The notes under the pieces: model-generated | Database searches by the model: none | Told to the model about the DNA's origin: nothing | What the model saw: only the letters and a program-made list of their open reading frames with translations | In this document: positions 1 through 6,257 of the stretch, piece by piece | How positions within the stretch are numbered: the first letter of the stretch is position 1 | Layout of the letters: each line of letters opens with the position of its first letter | Source: DATCJU01 sp036562635 | GTDB taxonomy: Bacteria; Actinomycetota; Actinomycetes; Mycobacteriales; Pseudonocardiaceae | Length of the DNA stretch: 20,035 bases | Assembly: GCA_036562635.1 (NCBI GenBank) | Contig: DATCJU010000090.1 | Coordinates: forward strand, 1 to 20,035 | Direction of reading: 5' to 3' | Program-made: the position numbers and the translations under genes

Positions 1-312
1 GCGCTTGGCCTGCTGCTCGGACATGGTGACCGAGAAGCCGCGCAGCGCGTTGCGGTAGGTGTGCTTGACCTTGCCGCCGTAGCGGCCGGCCAGGTCGTTG
101 GCGGTGACGGACACGTCCTGGGCGGACACGTCACCCTTGAGGACAACGATGTAGCTGTCCTTGACCGCCTGAGCGGATCCTGCCGAACGGATCGACCCCT
201 CGTCGGCCGCCGAGGCGGTCATCGCTCCTGCGGTCGACATCGCGACGGCTGCTGCCGCAGCGAGCCCGAACCCGGCGACCAGCCGGGCCCGTCGCGCACG
301 AACTCGTTCCAT
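1..312 (-). CDS. Secreted subtilisin-like serine protease, N-terminal part (signal peptide plus inhibitor I9 propeptide); runs off the left edge
   Basis: Only the first 104 codons are present; the catalytic domain lies outside the window. The start is ATG (312-310), preceded on the minus strand by GAGGGAG about 8 bases upstream. Residues 1-36 are a signal peptide: basic MERVRARRAR, a long Ala/Val core, then TASA before AD. Residues 53-104 fit the peptidase inhibitor I9 propeptide of S8 subtilases, with the strand SYIVVLKGDVS and the downstream RNALRGFSVTMSEQQAKR, as in aqualysin-type proteases. Members of this family are exported as zymogens and cleave off the I9 domain. The gene is separated from the eccE operon by a terminator and about 300 bases, and points away from it. 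It lacks the mycosin layout, so I do not count it as an ESX component. Whether the catalytic triad is intact cannot be seen here. Confidence 0.85.
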   Translation of the reverse strand, partial: MERVRARRARLVAGFGLAAAAAVAMSTAGAMTASAADEGSIRSAGSAQAVKDSYIVVLKGDVSAQDVSVTANDLAGRYGGKVKHTYRNALRGFSVTMSEQQAKR

Positions 313-513
313 CTAGTTCTCCCTCGTGCAGGGACAGCGCGCTGCTCCTGCGGAGAAGCGCGCCTGAGGAAATGGACTTGTTCGCGCGAACGTGGCTCAG
401 CATAAGGCCCAGGTGGTGCACGGAAATAGGTCTGAGCAGCTCTTTTCCTCCGGTTCGGGAAATGCTAGGAAGGAGGGTCCTGCACGCACTTCGATACACC
501 GACCGGGTTATTG

Positions 514-531
514 CTACTCCATTCGGAGTAG
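514..531. repeat. Short perfect inverted repeat in the intergenic region
   Basis: CTACTCC (514-520), ATTC loop, GGAGTAG (525-531): seven base pairs with a four-base loop. It lies between the eccE-operon terminator and the protease gene. It could be an operator for the protease or a second weak terminator; no T-run follows on either strand. Confidence 0.35.
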
Positions 532-559
532 AGTTCTGCTGCGATAGTGGGCGGAAAGT

Positions 560-603
560 GAAAAAAAGAGAGGCGTTTCCGGCGTGCGAACACCGGAAAC
601 GCC
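560..603 (-). terminator. Intrinsic terminator of the eccE operon
   Basis: On the minus strand, 14 bases after the stop of the 242-aa gene, GGCGTTTCCGG (603-593) pairs perfectly with CCGGAAACGCC (582-572) around a 10-base loop. The 11-bp stem is followed by CTCTCTTTTTTT (571-560). A stem plus T-run is a classic rho-independent terminator and is unusually clear for a high-GC actinobacterium. Confidence 0.85.
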
Positions 604-617
604 CCCCTTCGGAGGTT

Positions 618-1346
618 TCAGTCGCCCCGACGGATCGGACCGAGAAGCTGTTGCTCCTTCTGCGTGGTGAACAGGCGCAGCGGCAGCCACATCTGCCAAC
701 GGGTCAGCACGACCTGGTCGTCCTTCAGCGAGGCGAGCTGCCGCAGCATCTGCGGGTGCAGCCGCCACATCCGCGCGGCCAGCTCCGCCTGCCCCATCGG
801 CAGACGCTGGAGCATCACCAGGTCGGCCTGGTTGATGATGGTGCCGGCCTGCGGGTGCAGGTAGGGCAGCACGTACAGCGTGGTCTGCCACGGCGAGCGA
901 GGGGGGAGGATCTCCTGCGGCGTCGGCCCGCCGTCGTGCACGACCAGCAGCGGAGAGTCCTCCGAGGCCAGCGGCAGCTCGACCGGGGCCAGCCGACGGA
1001 TCTGCACCACCGGGGACGGGCGGCCGTCCGGCCCGGTACCCGCAGCCCGGACGATGGGCTGCCACAGGTTGGGACGACCGGTGGCGATCACCACCCACGC
1101 GCCGGTCGCCATGGCGCGCAGGGTCACCAACCGGGCCAGGTACATACCGCCGACCAGCACGATCCTGGTGGGCGCGTTCCGCAGGACCGAGACGGCCTGC
1201 GCCTCCTGCCGGTCCAGCAGGGTGCCGAGAACCATCCCGCCCCGCAGGCCCGTGGGACTGACCGCGTCCAGCATCTCCGGGGACACCAGGAACTCCGGTG
1301 CCACCCCCTCCGCGGCCTGGAGTGCCTCCAGCCTGCTGCCGCTCAT
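618..1346 (-). CDS. Conserved EccE-coupled protein of unknown function (242 aa), possibly a degenerate nucleotide-binding fold
   Basis: This is the second gene of the eccE operon. Its ATG overlaps the eccE stop by four bases (ATGA), with GGGAGG about 8 bases upstream inside eccE, so the two are translationally coupled. I do not recognise a named family. No signal peptide or membrane segment is visible, so the product is probably cytoplasmic. Visible features are a hydrophobic strand ending in Gly-Gly, RIVLVGG (61-67), followed by a helix-like segment; a second strand ending in acidic/Gly residues, LLVVHDGG (133-140); and a late segment TIINQADLVMLQRLP (169-183). The spacing of strands recalls EccC/FtsK-type ATPase domains, but there is no Lys-Ser/Thr P-loop, so ATP hydrolysis is unlikely. 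The coupling suggests that it works with EccE or the cytosolic face of the ESX channel (inference). Confidence 0.85.
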   Translation of the reverse strand: MSGSRLEALQAAEGVAPEFLVSPEMLDAVSPTGLRGGMVLGTLLDRQEAQAVSVLRNAPTRIVLVGGMYLARLVTLRAMATGAWVVIATGRPNLWQPIVRAAGTGPDGRPSPVVQIRRLAPVELPLASEDSPLLVVHDGGPTPQEILPPRSPWQTTLYVLPYLHPQAGTIINQADLVMLQRLPMGQAELAARMWRLHPQMLRQLASLKDDQVVLTRWQMWLPLRLFTTQKEQQLLGPIRRGD

Positions 1347-2659
1347 GCCGCACCTCCCACCGGCAACGTCGCGACCAGACCGGCCAGCTGCATGCCGCGC
1401 AGCGAGGTCAGGGTGATCCCCAGCTTCCCGCTGATCTGCGTCAGCTGCTGGTCGGCGGCGGTCAGCTCGCTCGGCGTACGAGCGCTGACCCGCACCAGAC
1501 CACGCAGACCGACCTGCGTGGCATCACTGCTCGGGGTGATGGACAGCACCACGGTGGAGGACAGCGCCCGCACCCCGGTCAACGTGTTCAGGCCCTGCAT
1601 CGCGCCCCGGCTCGGCCAGCCGGAGATCACGTAGCTGGAGTGCCCGATACCCCCGGCGGTCACCCCGCCCCAGCGCTCGCGCAGGGTCACCCGACCCTCG
1701 GACTTGAGCACCGGAACCAGCTCCGCCGCGGAGAGGCCGGCGCGCAGCAGCTCGTCGACGCTCAGCGGACGGGTCACGACCCCACGGCTGGCCAGGGCGC
1801 TCCGCACCCGGGAGAGGGCGCCGACCATGGCGCGGTGGGCACCGACCACACCACCACCACGTTCCCGCACCGCCGTGCCGCACCGCCGCGGGTCCAGCTG
1901 CAGTGTGATCCACGTGGCCCGCCGCGCCGCCGCGGGCAGCGTGCCCAGCAGTTCCAGGTAGGCCTGGTACGCGGGTGCCGAGGGCGGCAGCGCCAGGCTG
2001 CCGGGGTAGCAGTGCCAGATCACCTTGATGGCGTCCAGCACCACGCCACGGTCCTCCAGGCAGGGGGCCAGGGCGCCCAGCGGCAGGTTGGGTGCGCTGT
2101 TGACGTTGGTGATCAGGTGCTGCGAGGTGTCCACCTGGAGCACCGCGGTCCACTTGCCCTGGTGCCAGGCCAGTCCGACTTCCTCGCGCTCGTGGTTCAG
2201 GGTGTGCGTGACGACGAGGTCGGGCACGGTGAGGCGGAGCAGCGCCACCCTGCGGTCCTCGGGACCGATCACCGTGACGCCGAGTTCCTCCGCCTCAGAG
2301 GCCTCCTTGGTCGTCGCCTGGGCCGCCGCGGCACCCGGCTTCATCACCCGGCTGTGCGAGCGGAACAGGTACCGCACGGTCAACCCCACCCACTGGGTGA
2401 ACCAACGGCCACCCCAGCGGATGAAGGCGATGACGAGTGCCAGCAGCAGGACGGCTCCGGACACCGGAAGCAGCGCCGAGTCGACGGCCAACAGCAGTAG
2501 TCCCAGGGCCAGGCCGATCTCGATCACGACGACGTTCGCGACCGGAAGCGCGCCCAGGCTCGCACCGACCCTGTTGCGGCGAGCACGCAGCGCAGCGCGC
2601 ACTGCGCCGGTCGCGGCAGCAGCCCTCGGTGGGACGGGATGTGGTGTGGTCACGGACAT
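1343..2659 (-). CDS. eccE: Type VII secretion protein EccE
   Basis: The 438-aa product has the EccE plan: a basic N-terminus, two membrane helices close together (about 41-58 and 63-81), then a cytosolic domain with the family-like segment VGLAWHQGKWTAVLQVD (161-177). EccE is the peripheral component of the ESX inner-membrane complex with EccB, EccC and EccD. The ATG start has GGGGGAG 11 bases upstream. The gene is divergent from eccB across 176 bases and is followed by the 242-aa protein with a 4-base overlap. Mycobacterium tuberculosis ESX-4 lacks eccE, whereas some other ESX-4-type loci, such as that of M. abscessus, carry it. Its presence here suggests a complete core machine. The assignment rests on architecture, length and context. 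Confidence 0.88.
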   Translation of the reverse strand: MSVTTPHPVPPRAAAATGAVRAALRARRNRVGASLGALPVANVVVIEIGLALGLLLLAVDSALLPVSGAVLLLALVIAFIRWGGRWFTQWVGLTVRYLFRSHSRVMKPGAAAAQATTKEASEAEELGVTVIGPEDRRVALLRLTVPDLVVTHTLNHEREEVGLAWHQGKWTAVLQVDTSQHLITNVNSAPNLPLGALAPCLEDRGVVLDAIKVIWHCYPGSLALPPSAPAYQAYLELLGTLPAAARRATWITLQLDPRRCGTAVRERGGGVVGAHRAMVGALSRVRSALASRGVVTRPLSVDELLRAGLSAAELVPVLKSEGRVTLRERWGGVTAGGIGHSSYVISGWPSRGAMQGLNTLTGVRALSSTVVLSITPSSDATQVGLRGLVRVSARTPSELTAADQQLTQISGKLGITLTSLRGMQLAGLVATLPVGGAA

Positions 2660-2835
2660 CCGCTCGGTCTCTCCCCCTAGCTGGTCGGTGCCCTGCTTCT
2701 GTGGTGGGGCGCAATGGTTTCCTGGCTCTGGATACCGTGGATATGGGTATCAGGTGAGCGATTCCGCCCCGAGCCCATCATCCATCCGGCTATCCTGCCG
2801 AACCGTACCGCGACGGGGAGAGCTGCAGGCCGAGA
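2660..2835. promoter_or_regulatory. Divergent control region between eccE and eccB, with a dyad GATACC-N9-GGTATC
   Basis: The two outward promoters must lie in these 176 bases. A dyad, GATACC (2731-2736) and GGTATC (2746-2751) with a nine-base spacer, sits near the middle and could be an operator or overlapping promoter elements. TATCCT at 2791-2796 is a possible eccB -10 without a recognisable -35. The eccB Shine-Dalgarno is probably GGGGAG (2815-2820). I saw no GGAAC-N16/18-CGTC element here, unlike upstream of the substrate genes. Confidence 0.4.
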
Positions 2836-4410
2836 ATGCCCTCAACACCCACCACTAAGTCTCAGGTTCAGGCGTACCGGTTCGTTCTGCGCCGCATGGA
2901 GTCCGCGCTCGCGCGCAAGGACCCCGTGATGCTGCACGAACCGATGCGTACGCATCAACGTTCGCTGGCGGCGGGCGCCGTGCTCGCCATCTGCGCCGTC
3001 CTCGGGTTTCTCGTGGTCGGTTTGATCAGCCCGACCGGCAAGGTGCCCGGGGCCGGCGGCATCGTGATCGGTCGGGACAGCGGGGCGATCTACGTGGTTG
3101 CGGGAGATCCTCCGCACCTGATTCCCGTCCCGAACATCGCCTCCGCGAAGCTCCTGCTGATGAGCCAGGGGATGACGCCGGCCGAACCGACGGCGGTGGC
3201 GGAATCCGCGCTGCAGAGCCTGCCCAAGGGTCCGCTCACCGGTATTCCGGGTGCCCCGGAGATGCTGCCCACCGGGGAGGACCAGAAGGCGTCGCCGTAC
3301 TGGGGGGTGTGCGACCGTCTGAGCTTCGACCCTGGTCTGCCACGGGAGGACGCGGAGCGGCAGGCCATGGTGGAGACCGCGGTGCTCGTCGGTGTGGAGG
3401 ACCTCGGGCAGGCGCTCCCGAAGGAGCGCGCGTTGCTGGTCGAGTCGGTGGACAAGGAGACCTACCTGGTCTACCGGAACGACCAGCGTTCCGAGCGTCC
3501 CGTGGTGCGCGCCCGGATCGACCTGGAGAACAGCGCGGTCACCGCGGCCCTGGGTCTGGACAGCATCGTGCCGCGTCGGATCAGCACCGGGCTGCTCAAC
3601 GCGATTCCCGAGGGTGACCCGCTGGACCCGCCGCGGATCGCCAACCGGGACGAGGCCCCGGACTTCGAGGTGCCCACCAGCAGGGTGCGCGTGGGCCGGG
3701 TGCTCCGCGTCGAGCGTGCCGAAGGCTACGAGTTCTACGTGGTGCTGCGCAGCGGTAAGCAGCTGATTCCCACGGCCGTGGCCGAGCTGATCCGCTACGA
3801 CGTGGAGGGCACCGGTAACACCGACTTCGTCGACCTGCGCCCGAACGAGGTCAGTGAGCTCCCGGACGCCAAGCCGGAGGACCGGATCGAGCTGGAGGAC
3901 TACCCGAGCGCGGTGCCCAAGCTCGTCGGTGTTCGGGACAACCCGGTGACCTGCCTGAGCTGGAACACCAAGGACAACCGCATCTTCACCAACGTGACCT
4001 TCGGCGACCGGCTGCCGCTGCCGGAGGGGATGCAGCCGGTGAAGCTCGCCGGCTACCAGACGGAGAACATGGAGAACCTCGACCTGTTCTTCATGCCGCC
4101 TGGGCGTGGTGCGGTGGTCCAGGGTGTGACCACCCAGGTCGACCTGATGGCGGGTCCGCTCTACCTGGTCTCCGACCGCGGGGTGAAGTACGGCATCCCC
4201 GACTCGCAGGTCGCCAAGGGGCTGGGGCTCGGGGAGCACTACCAGGCCGCGCCGCAGAACATCCTGAACCTGCTGCCCAACGGATCGCCGCTCGACCCCA
4301 AGCTGGCCACCAAGATCTACGACACCCTGCCGGTCGACCCGGACGCGCCGAAGGCGGAGCTGCCCGAGACGCCGGACGAGGGCCAGTCCGGGTCGGACAG
4401 CGACAACTGA
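2836..4410 (+). CDS. eccB: Type VII secretion protein EccB
   Basis: The 524-aa protein starts with the EccB-typical MPSTPTTKSQVQAYRFVLRR and a basic cytosolic segment. A single membrane helix follows at about 44-64, then a large extracytoplasmic domain containing the GGIVIGRDSGAIYVV repeat-like opening. Two cysteines, C159 (YWGVCDR) and C373 (PVTCLSW), fit the conserved EccB disulfide. EccB anchors the ESX complex and projects into the periplasm. The C-terminus is Pro/Glu/Ser-rich (PETPDEGQSGSDSD). The ATG start is supported by GGGGAG about 15 bases upstream and by the match of the N-terminus to the family. It heads a plus-strand operon with the EspC-like and WXG genes, although a possible internal promoter follows it at 4415-4440. 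Confidence 0.95.
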   Translation: MPSTPTTKSQVQAYRFVLRRMESALARKDPVMLHEPMRTHQRSLAAGAVLAICAVLGFLVVGLISPTGKVPGAGGIVIGRDSGAIYVVAGDPPHLIPVPNIASAKLLLMSQGMTPAEPTAVAESALQSLPKGPLTGIPGAPEMLPTGEDQKASPYWGVCDRLSFDPGLPREDAERQAMVETAVLVGVEDLGQALPKERALLVESVDKETYLVYRNDQRSERPVVRARIDLENSAVTAALGLDSIVPRRISTGLLNAIPEGDPLDPPRIANRDEAPDFEVPTSRVRVGRVLRVERAEGYEFYVVLRSGKQLIPTAVAELIRYDVEGTGNTDFVDLRPNEVSELPDAKPEDRIELEDYPSAVPKLVGVRDNPVTCLSWNTKDNRIFTNVTFGDRLPLPEGMQPVKLAGYQTENMENLDLFFMPPGRGAVVQGVTTQVDLMAGPLYLVSDRGVKYGIPDSQVAKGLGLGEHYQAAPQNILNLLPNGSPLDPKLATKIYDTLPVDPDAPKAELPETPDEGQSGSDSDN

Positions 4411-4414
4411 CCGC

Positions 4415-4440
4415 GGAACCGGTGGTGACGCCACGGCGTC
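4415..4440 (+). promoter_or_regulatory. Candidate ECF (SigM-like) promoter for the EspC-like gene
   Basis: GGAAC (4415-4419), 17-base spacer, CGTC (4437-4440). It starts five bases after the eccB stop and lies 36 bases before the 4477 start codon. The architecture matches GGAAC-N16/18-CGTC of SigM-type ECF promoters, although the base after CGTC is C rather than a purine. The implied transcription start near 4447 argues against the upstream GTG at 4447 being the translation start. Confidence 0.4.
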
Positions 4441-4463
4441 CCACCGGTGTCCGCTGGTGAGTC

Positions 4464-4471
4464 GAAGGGGG
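4464..4471 (+). promoter_or_regulatory. Ribosome binding site that decides the start of the EspC-like gene
   Basis: GAAGGGGG stands five bases before GTG 4477. The in-frame GTG at 4447 has no comparable site upstream, so the shorter 104-aa form is preferred. Confidence 0.6.
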
Positions 4472-4476
4472 CAGGT

Positions 4477-4791
4477 GTGGGCGCGATCAGGGTCGACACC
4501 GACCGGCTGCGCGAGTACGCCAAGCAGGTCGACGACGCCGCGCAGGCGGTGCAGGAACTCCACGACGCGGTGAACGCACACCCGCTGCCGGTGGAGGCGT
4601 TCGGGGAGCTCGGTCGGGCCGTTCGGGTCGCCGACGCCTACGGGCGTGCGGCGACCCTGTTGCACGACCAGCTCACCCGGGCCCAGGAGGTCCTGGCCGG
4701 GGTGGCGGTCGAGCTGAACAAGGTGTCCGACCACTACGAGGGCCAGGAGGGCGACAACGCCCGGGCCATCACCCGCAGCGACCGCAACTGA
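4477..4791 (+). CDS. Small EspC-like (DUF2580/WXG100 superfamily) ESX secretion-associated protein
   Basis: The 104-aa product begins GAIRVDTDRLREYAKQVDD, the pattern of EspC/DUF2580 proteins (VDTDxLRxxAxxLD), and is predicted to be two helices. There is no WXG at the turn; the turn is HPLPVEAFGELG. The end carries YEGQE (87-91), which fits the YxxxD/E type VII secretion signal. EspC-like proteins are small ESX substrates that usually pair with a neighbouring WXG/PPE-like protein; here that is the 411-aa gene 21 bases downstream. The start is GTG 4477 with a strong Shine-Dalgarno; GTG 4447 would add ten residues. It lies within the eccB operon but may also have its own ECF-type promoter. Confidence 0.85.
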   Translation: MGAIRVDTDRLREYAKQVDDAAQAVQELHDAVNAHPLPVEAFGELGRAVRVADAYGRAATLLHDQLTRAQEVLAGVAVELNKVSDHYEGQEGDNARAITRSDRN

Positions 4792-4812
4792 ACCGGGCGG
4801 CAGGAGGATCCC

Positions 4813-6048
4813 GTGTACCTGAGCGAAACTCCCGGCCCGGTTTTCCGGCGCGTGGCCACACCGGGCAGGCAGGCCATGGAATTCCACCCTGCGGACCGGA
4901 CCGATCCCGTTCCGCAGGAGAAGATCCACCTCACCTCCAAGGTCGAGGTGACCCCGTTCCACGGTGGGCCGGACGGTGAACGCGTCGCCGGAGGCGCCCT
5001 GGCGCACCTGGAGTACCTGTCCTTCGTCGCCCGTGAGCTCGGCGTGCCGGACCCGGTGGAGGAGTACTTCGGTCCGGTCGTCGGCCGCTGGAACGACATG
5101 CACGAGCAGGCCGCCGCCTGGCGGGAGGCGGCCCGCGGCATCGAGGAGATCGTCGACGACCTCAACCGGCCGCTGGGCGGCCTGGACGCGGTGTGGGAGG
5201 GCGCGGACTGCGACGCCTTCCTGGAGCACATGCGTCAGGTCGGGCTCGCCGGGGGCGACCTGAGCGACGCCATGGTCGTCATGGCTGACGCCCTGGACGC
5301 CACCGCGGACGCGATCCGACAGCTGGTCACCGACCTGGTGGACGTGCTGGCGGACAGCGCCGAGTCGGTGTCCGAGGCGCTGATGGTGCCGATGCTGGGC
5401 GAGCAGCGCGCCCGGGAGCACCTGGACGAGAAGGCGCAGTCGCTCCGGGAGATCTTCGAGGCGGTGCGTGAGGTGCTCGAGGCGTTCGCGCAGCTCTGCG
5501 ACGGCATCGACGCGGGCGGTGGCTTCGCCGAGGTGGCGATGGAGCACACCTTCCCGGAGCAGAACTTCACCTTCGACATCGAGCTTCCCGAGACACCGGA
5601 CGCCGCCGGCGGCGCGGACGCGGGCAGCGGCGTGCACGGTCTCGGAGCGGCGGAACCGGCGGGCAGCGGTCCCACGGGAGCTGCGGGCGGTGCCGGAGCC
5701 GTGGGCGGCGGTGGTGGTGGCGGTGGCGGTTTCTCCGGAGCGGGGGAGACCGTGGCACCCCAGCCGCCGCGGACCATCACGCCGCCGCCCGGGTACAGTG
5801 CGGCGGCCTTCGCGCCCCTGCCGCAGGAGGGCGGTCCGCACCCGGGAGCCGCTCCGGCCGCCGCGGCGTCCGGTCGTGCCGCGGGCATGCCCATGGGCGG
5901 CATGGGGATGATGCCGATGATGGGTGGTATGGCCGGTGCGCAGGGCGGCGACAGCGAGCACCGGCGCAAGGTGCAGCGGACCACCGATCCCACCGAGCTC
6001 TTCGGCAAGCCGCGCAAGAGCGCACCGTCCGTGCTCGGTGACGACTGA
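4813..6048 (+). CDS. WXG-domain ESX substrate with Gly/Met-rich linker and conserved-looking charged tail
   Basis: This 411-aa protein has a helical domain at about 80-225 with WEG at 128-130 (LDAVWEGADCDAF), typical of WXG100/PPE-like type VII substrates. A long low-complexity region follows: nine glycines at 298-306, Pro-rich stretches, and the Met-rich GMPMGGMGMMPMM (358-370). The end is charged, EHRRKVQRTTDPTELFGKP, and closes in APSVLGDD. I recall similar tails on other Pseudonocardiales ESX-linked proteins but could not check this. The GTG start (4813) has AGGAGG six bases upstream. No YxxxD/E signal is evident, so it may be exported as a heterodimer with the EspC-like protein, which carries YEGQE. 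It is the last gene of the eccB operon and is followed by a 15-bp hairpin terminator. Confidence 0.85.
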   Translation: MYLSETPGPVFRRVATPGRQAMEFHPADRTDPVPQEKIHLTSKVEVTPFHGGPDGERVAGGALAHLEYLSFVARELGVPDPVEEYFGPVVGRWNDMHEQAAAWREAARGIEEIVDDLNRPLGGLDAVWEGADCDAFLEHMRQVGLAGGDLSDAMVVMADALDATADAIRQLVTDLVDVLADSAESVSEALMVPMLGEQRAREHLDEKAQSLREIFEAVREVLEAFAQLCDGIDAGGGFAEVAMEHTFPEQNFTFDIELPETPDAAGGADAGSGVHGLGAAEPAGSGPTGAAGGAGAVGGGGGGGGGFSGAGETVAPQPPRTITPPPGYSAAAFAPLPQEGGPHPGAAPAAAASGRAAGMPMGGMGMMPMMGGMAGAQGGDSEHRRKVQRTTDPTELFGKPRKSAPSVLGDD

Positions 6049-6076
6049 GGCGGTCGTACTCGGCCACCGGGACAGC

Positions 6077-6113
6077 GTGCTCCCCGCCGGCGCCGTATGC
6101 CGGCGGGGAGCAC
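6077..6113 (+). terminator. Terminator of the eccB operon
   Basis: GTGCTCCCCGCCGGC (6077-6091) pairs perfectly with GCCGGCGGGGAGCAC (6099-6113) around a seven-base loop and is followed by TGTTCTC. The 15-bp stem starts 28 bases after the stop of the WXG gene. The T-run is weak, as is common in high-GC actinobacteria. Confidence 0.75.
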
Positions 6114-6202
6114 TGTTCTCCGTCCGTCCCTCCCCACTGCCCCGGCAGGGGAGGGTCCGGTGTGGACGGAGGTCCGGTGTGGACGAGGTCCCGTACAGAC
6201 GA

Positions 6203-6237
6203 ACGGGCCGCCGCGCGGTTCCTGCGCGGCGGCCCGT
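6203..6237 (-). terminator. Terminator of the eccD-mycP operon
   Basis: ACGGGCCGCCGCGC (6203-6216) and GCGCGGCGGCCCGT (6224-6237) form a perfect 14-bp stem with a seven-base loop, 20 bases past the mycP stop on the minus strand. There is no T-run after the stem. With the hairpin at 6077-6113 it separates two convergent operons. Confidence 0.7.
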
Positions 6238-6257
6238 GCTGTCCGTTCCGGACGGAG

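Larger units (their letters stand above)
313..617. other. Intergenic region between the protease and the eccE operon
   Basis: This 305-base stretch holds no convincing gene. It contains the intrinsic terminator of the eccE operon (560-603), an 18-base hairpin (514-531) and, near the protease, a perfect 10-base palindrome TTCGCGCGAA at 381-390. The protease promoter must lie here on the minus strand. A weak -10-like TTATGC reads at 405-400, but I cannot find a good -35 for it. Confidence 0.6.

Noticed and set aside
1..312. A second mycosin for the ESX locus
   Set aside because: It has an I9 propeptide of aqualysin-type secreted proteases and sits behind the eccE terminator, pointing away from the locus. 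The complete mycosin is at 6258-7715.
4447..4476. Upstream GTG as the start of the EspC-like gene
   Set aside because: It lacks a ribosome site and coincides with the likely transcription start of the candidate promoter. GTG 4477 has GAAGGGGG five bases ahead.
5704..5730. Gly-codon run as a phase-variable microsatellite
   Set aside because: It is a mixed GGC/GGT run in a triplet repeat; length changes would only alter a linker and not switch the frame.
6198..6222. Minus-strand GGAAC-N16-CGTC match
   Set aside because: It overlaps the mycP terminator stem, has T after CGTC and faces no gene start. It shows that the motif can arise by chance.
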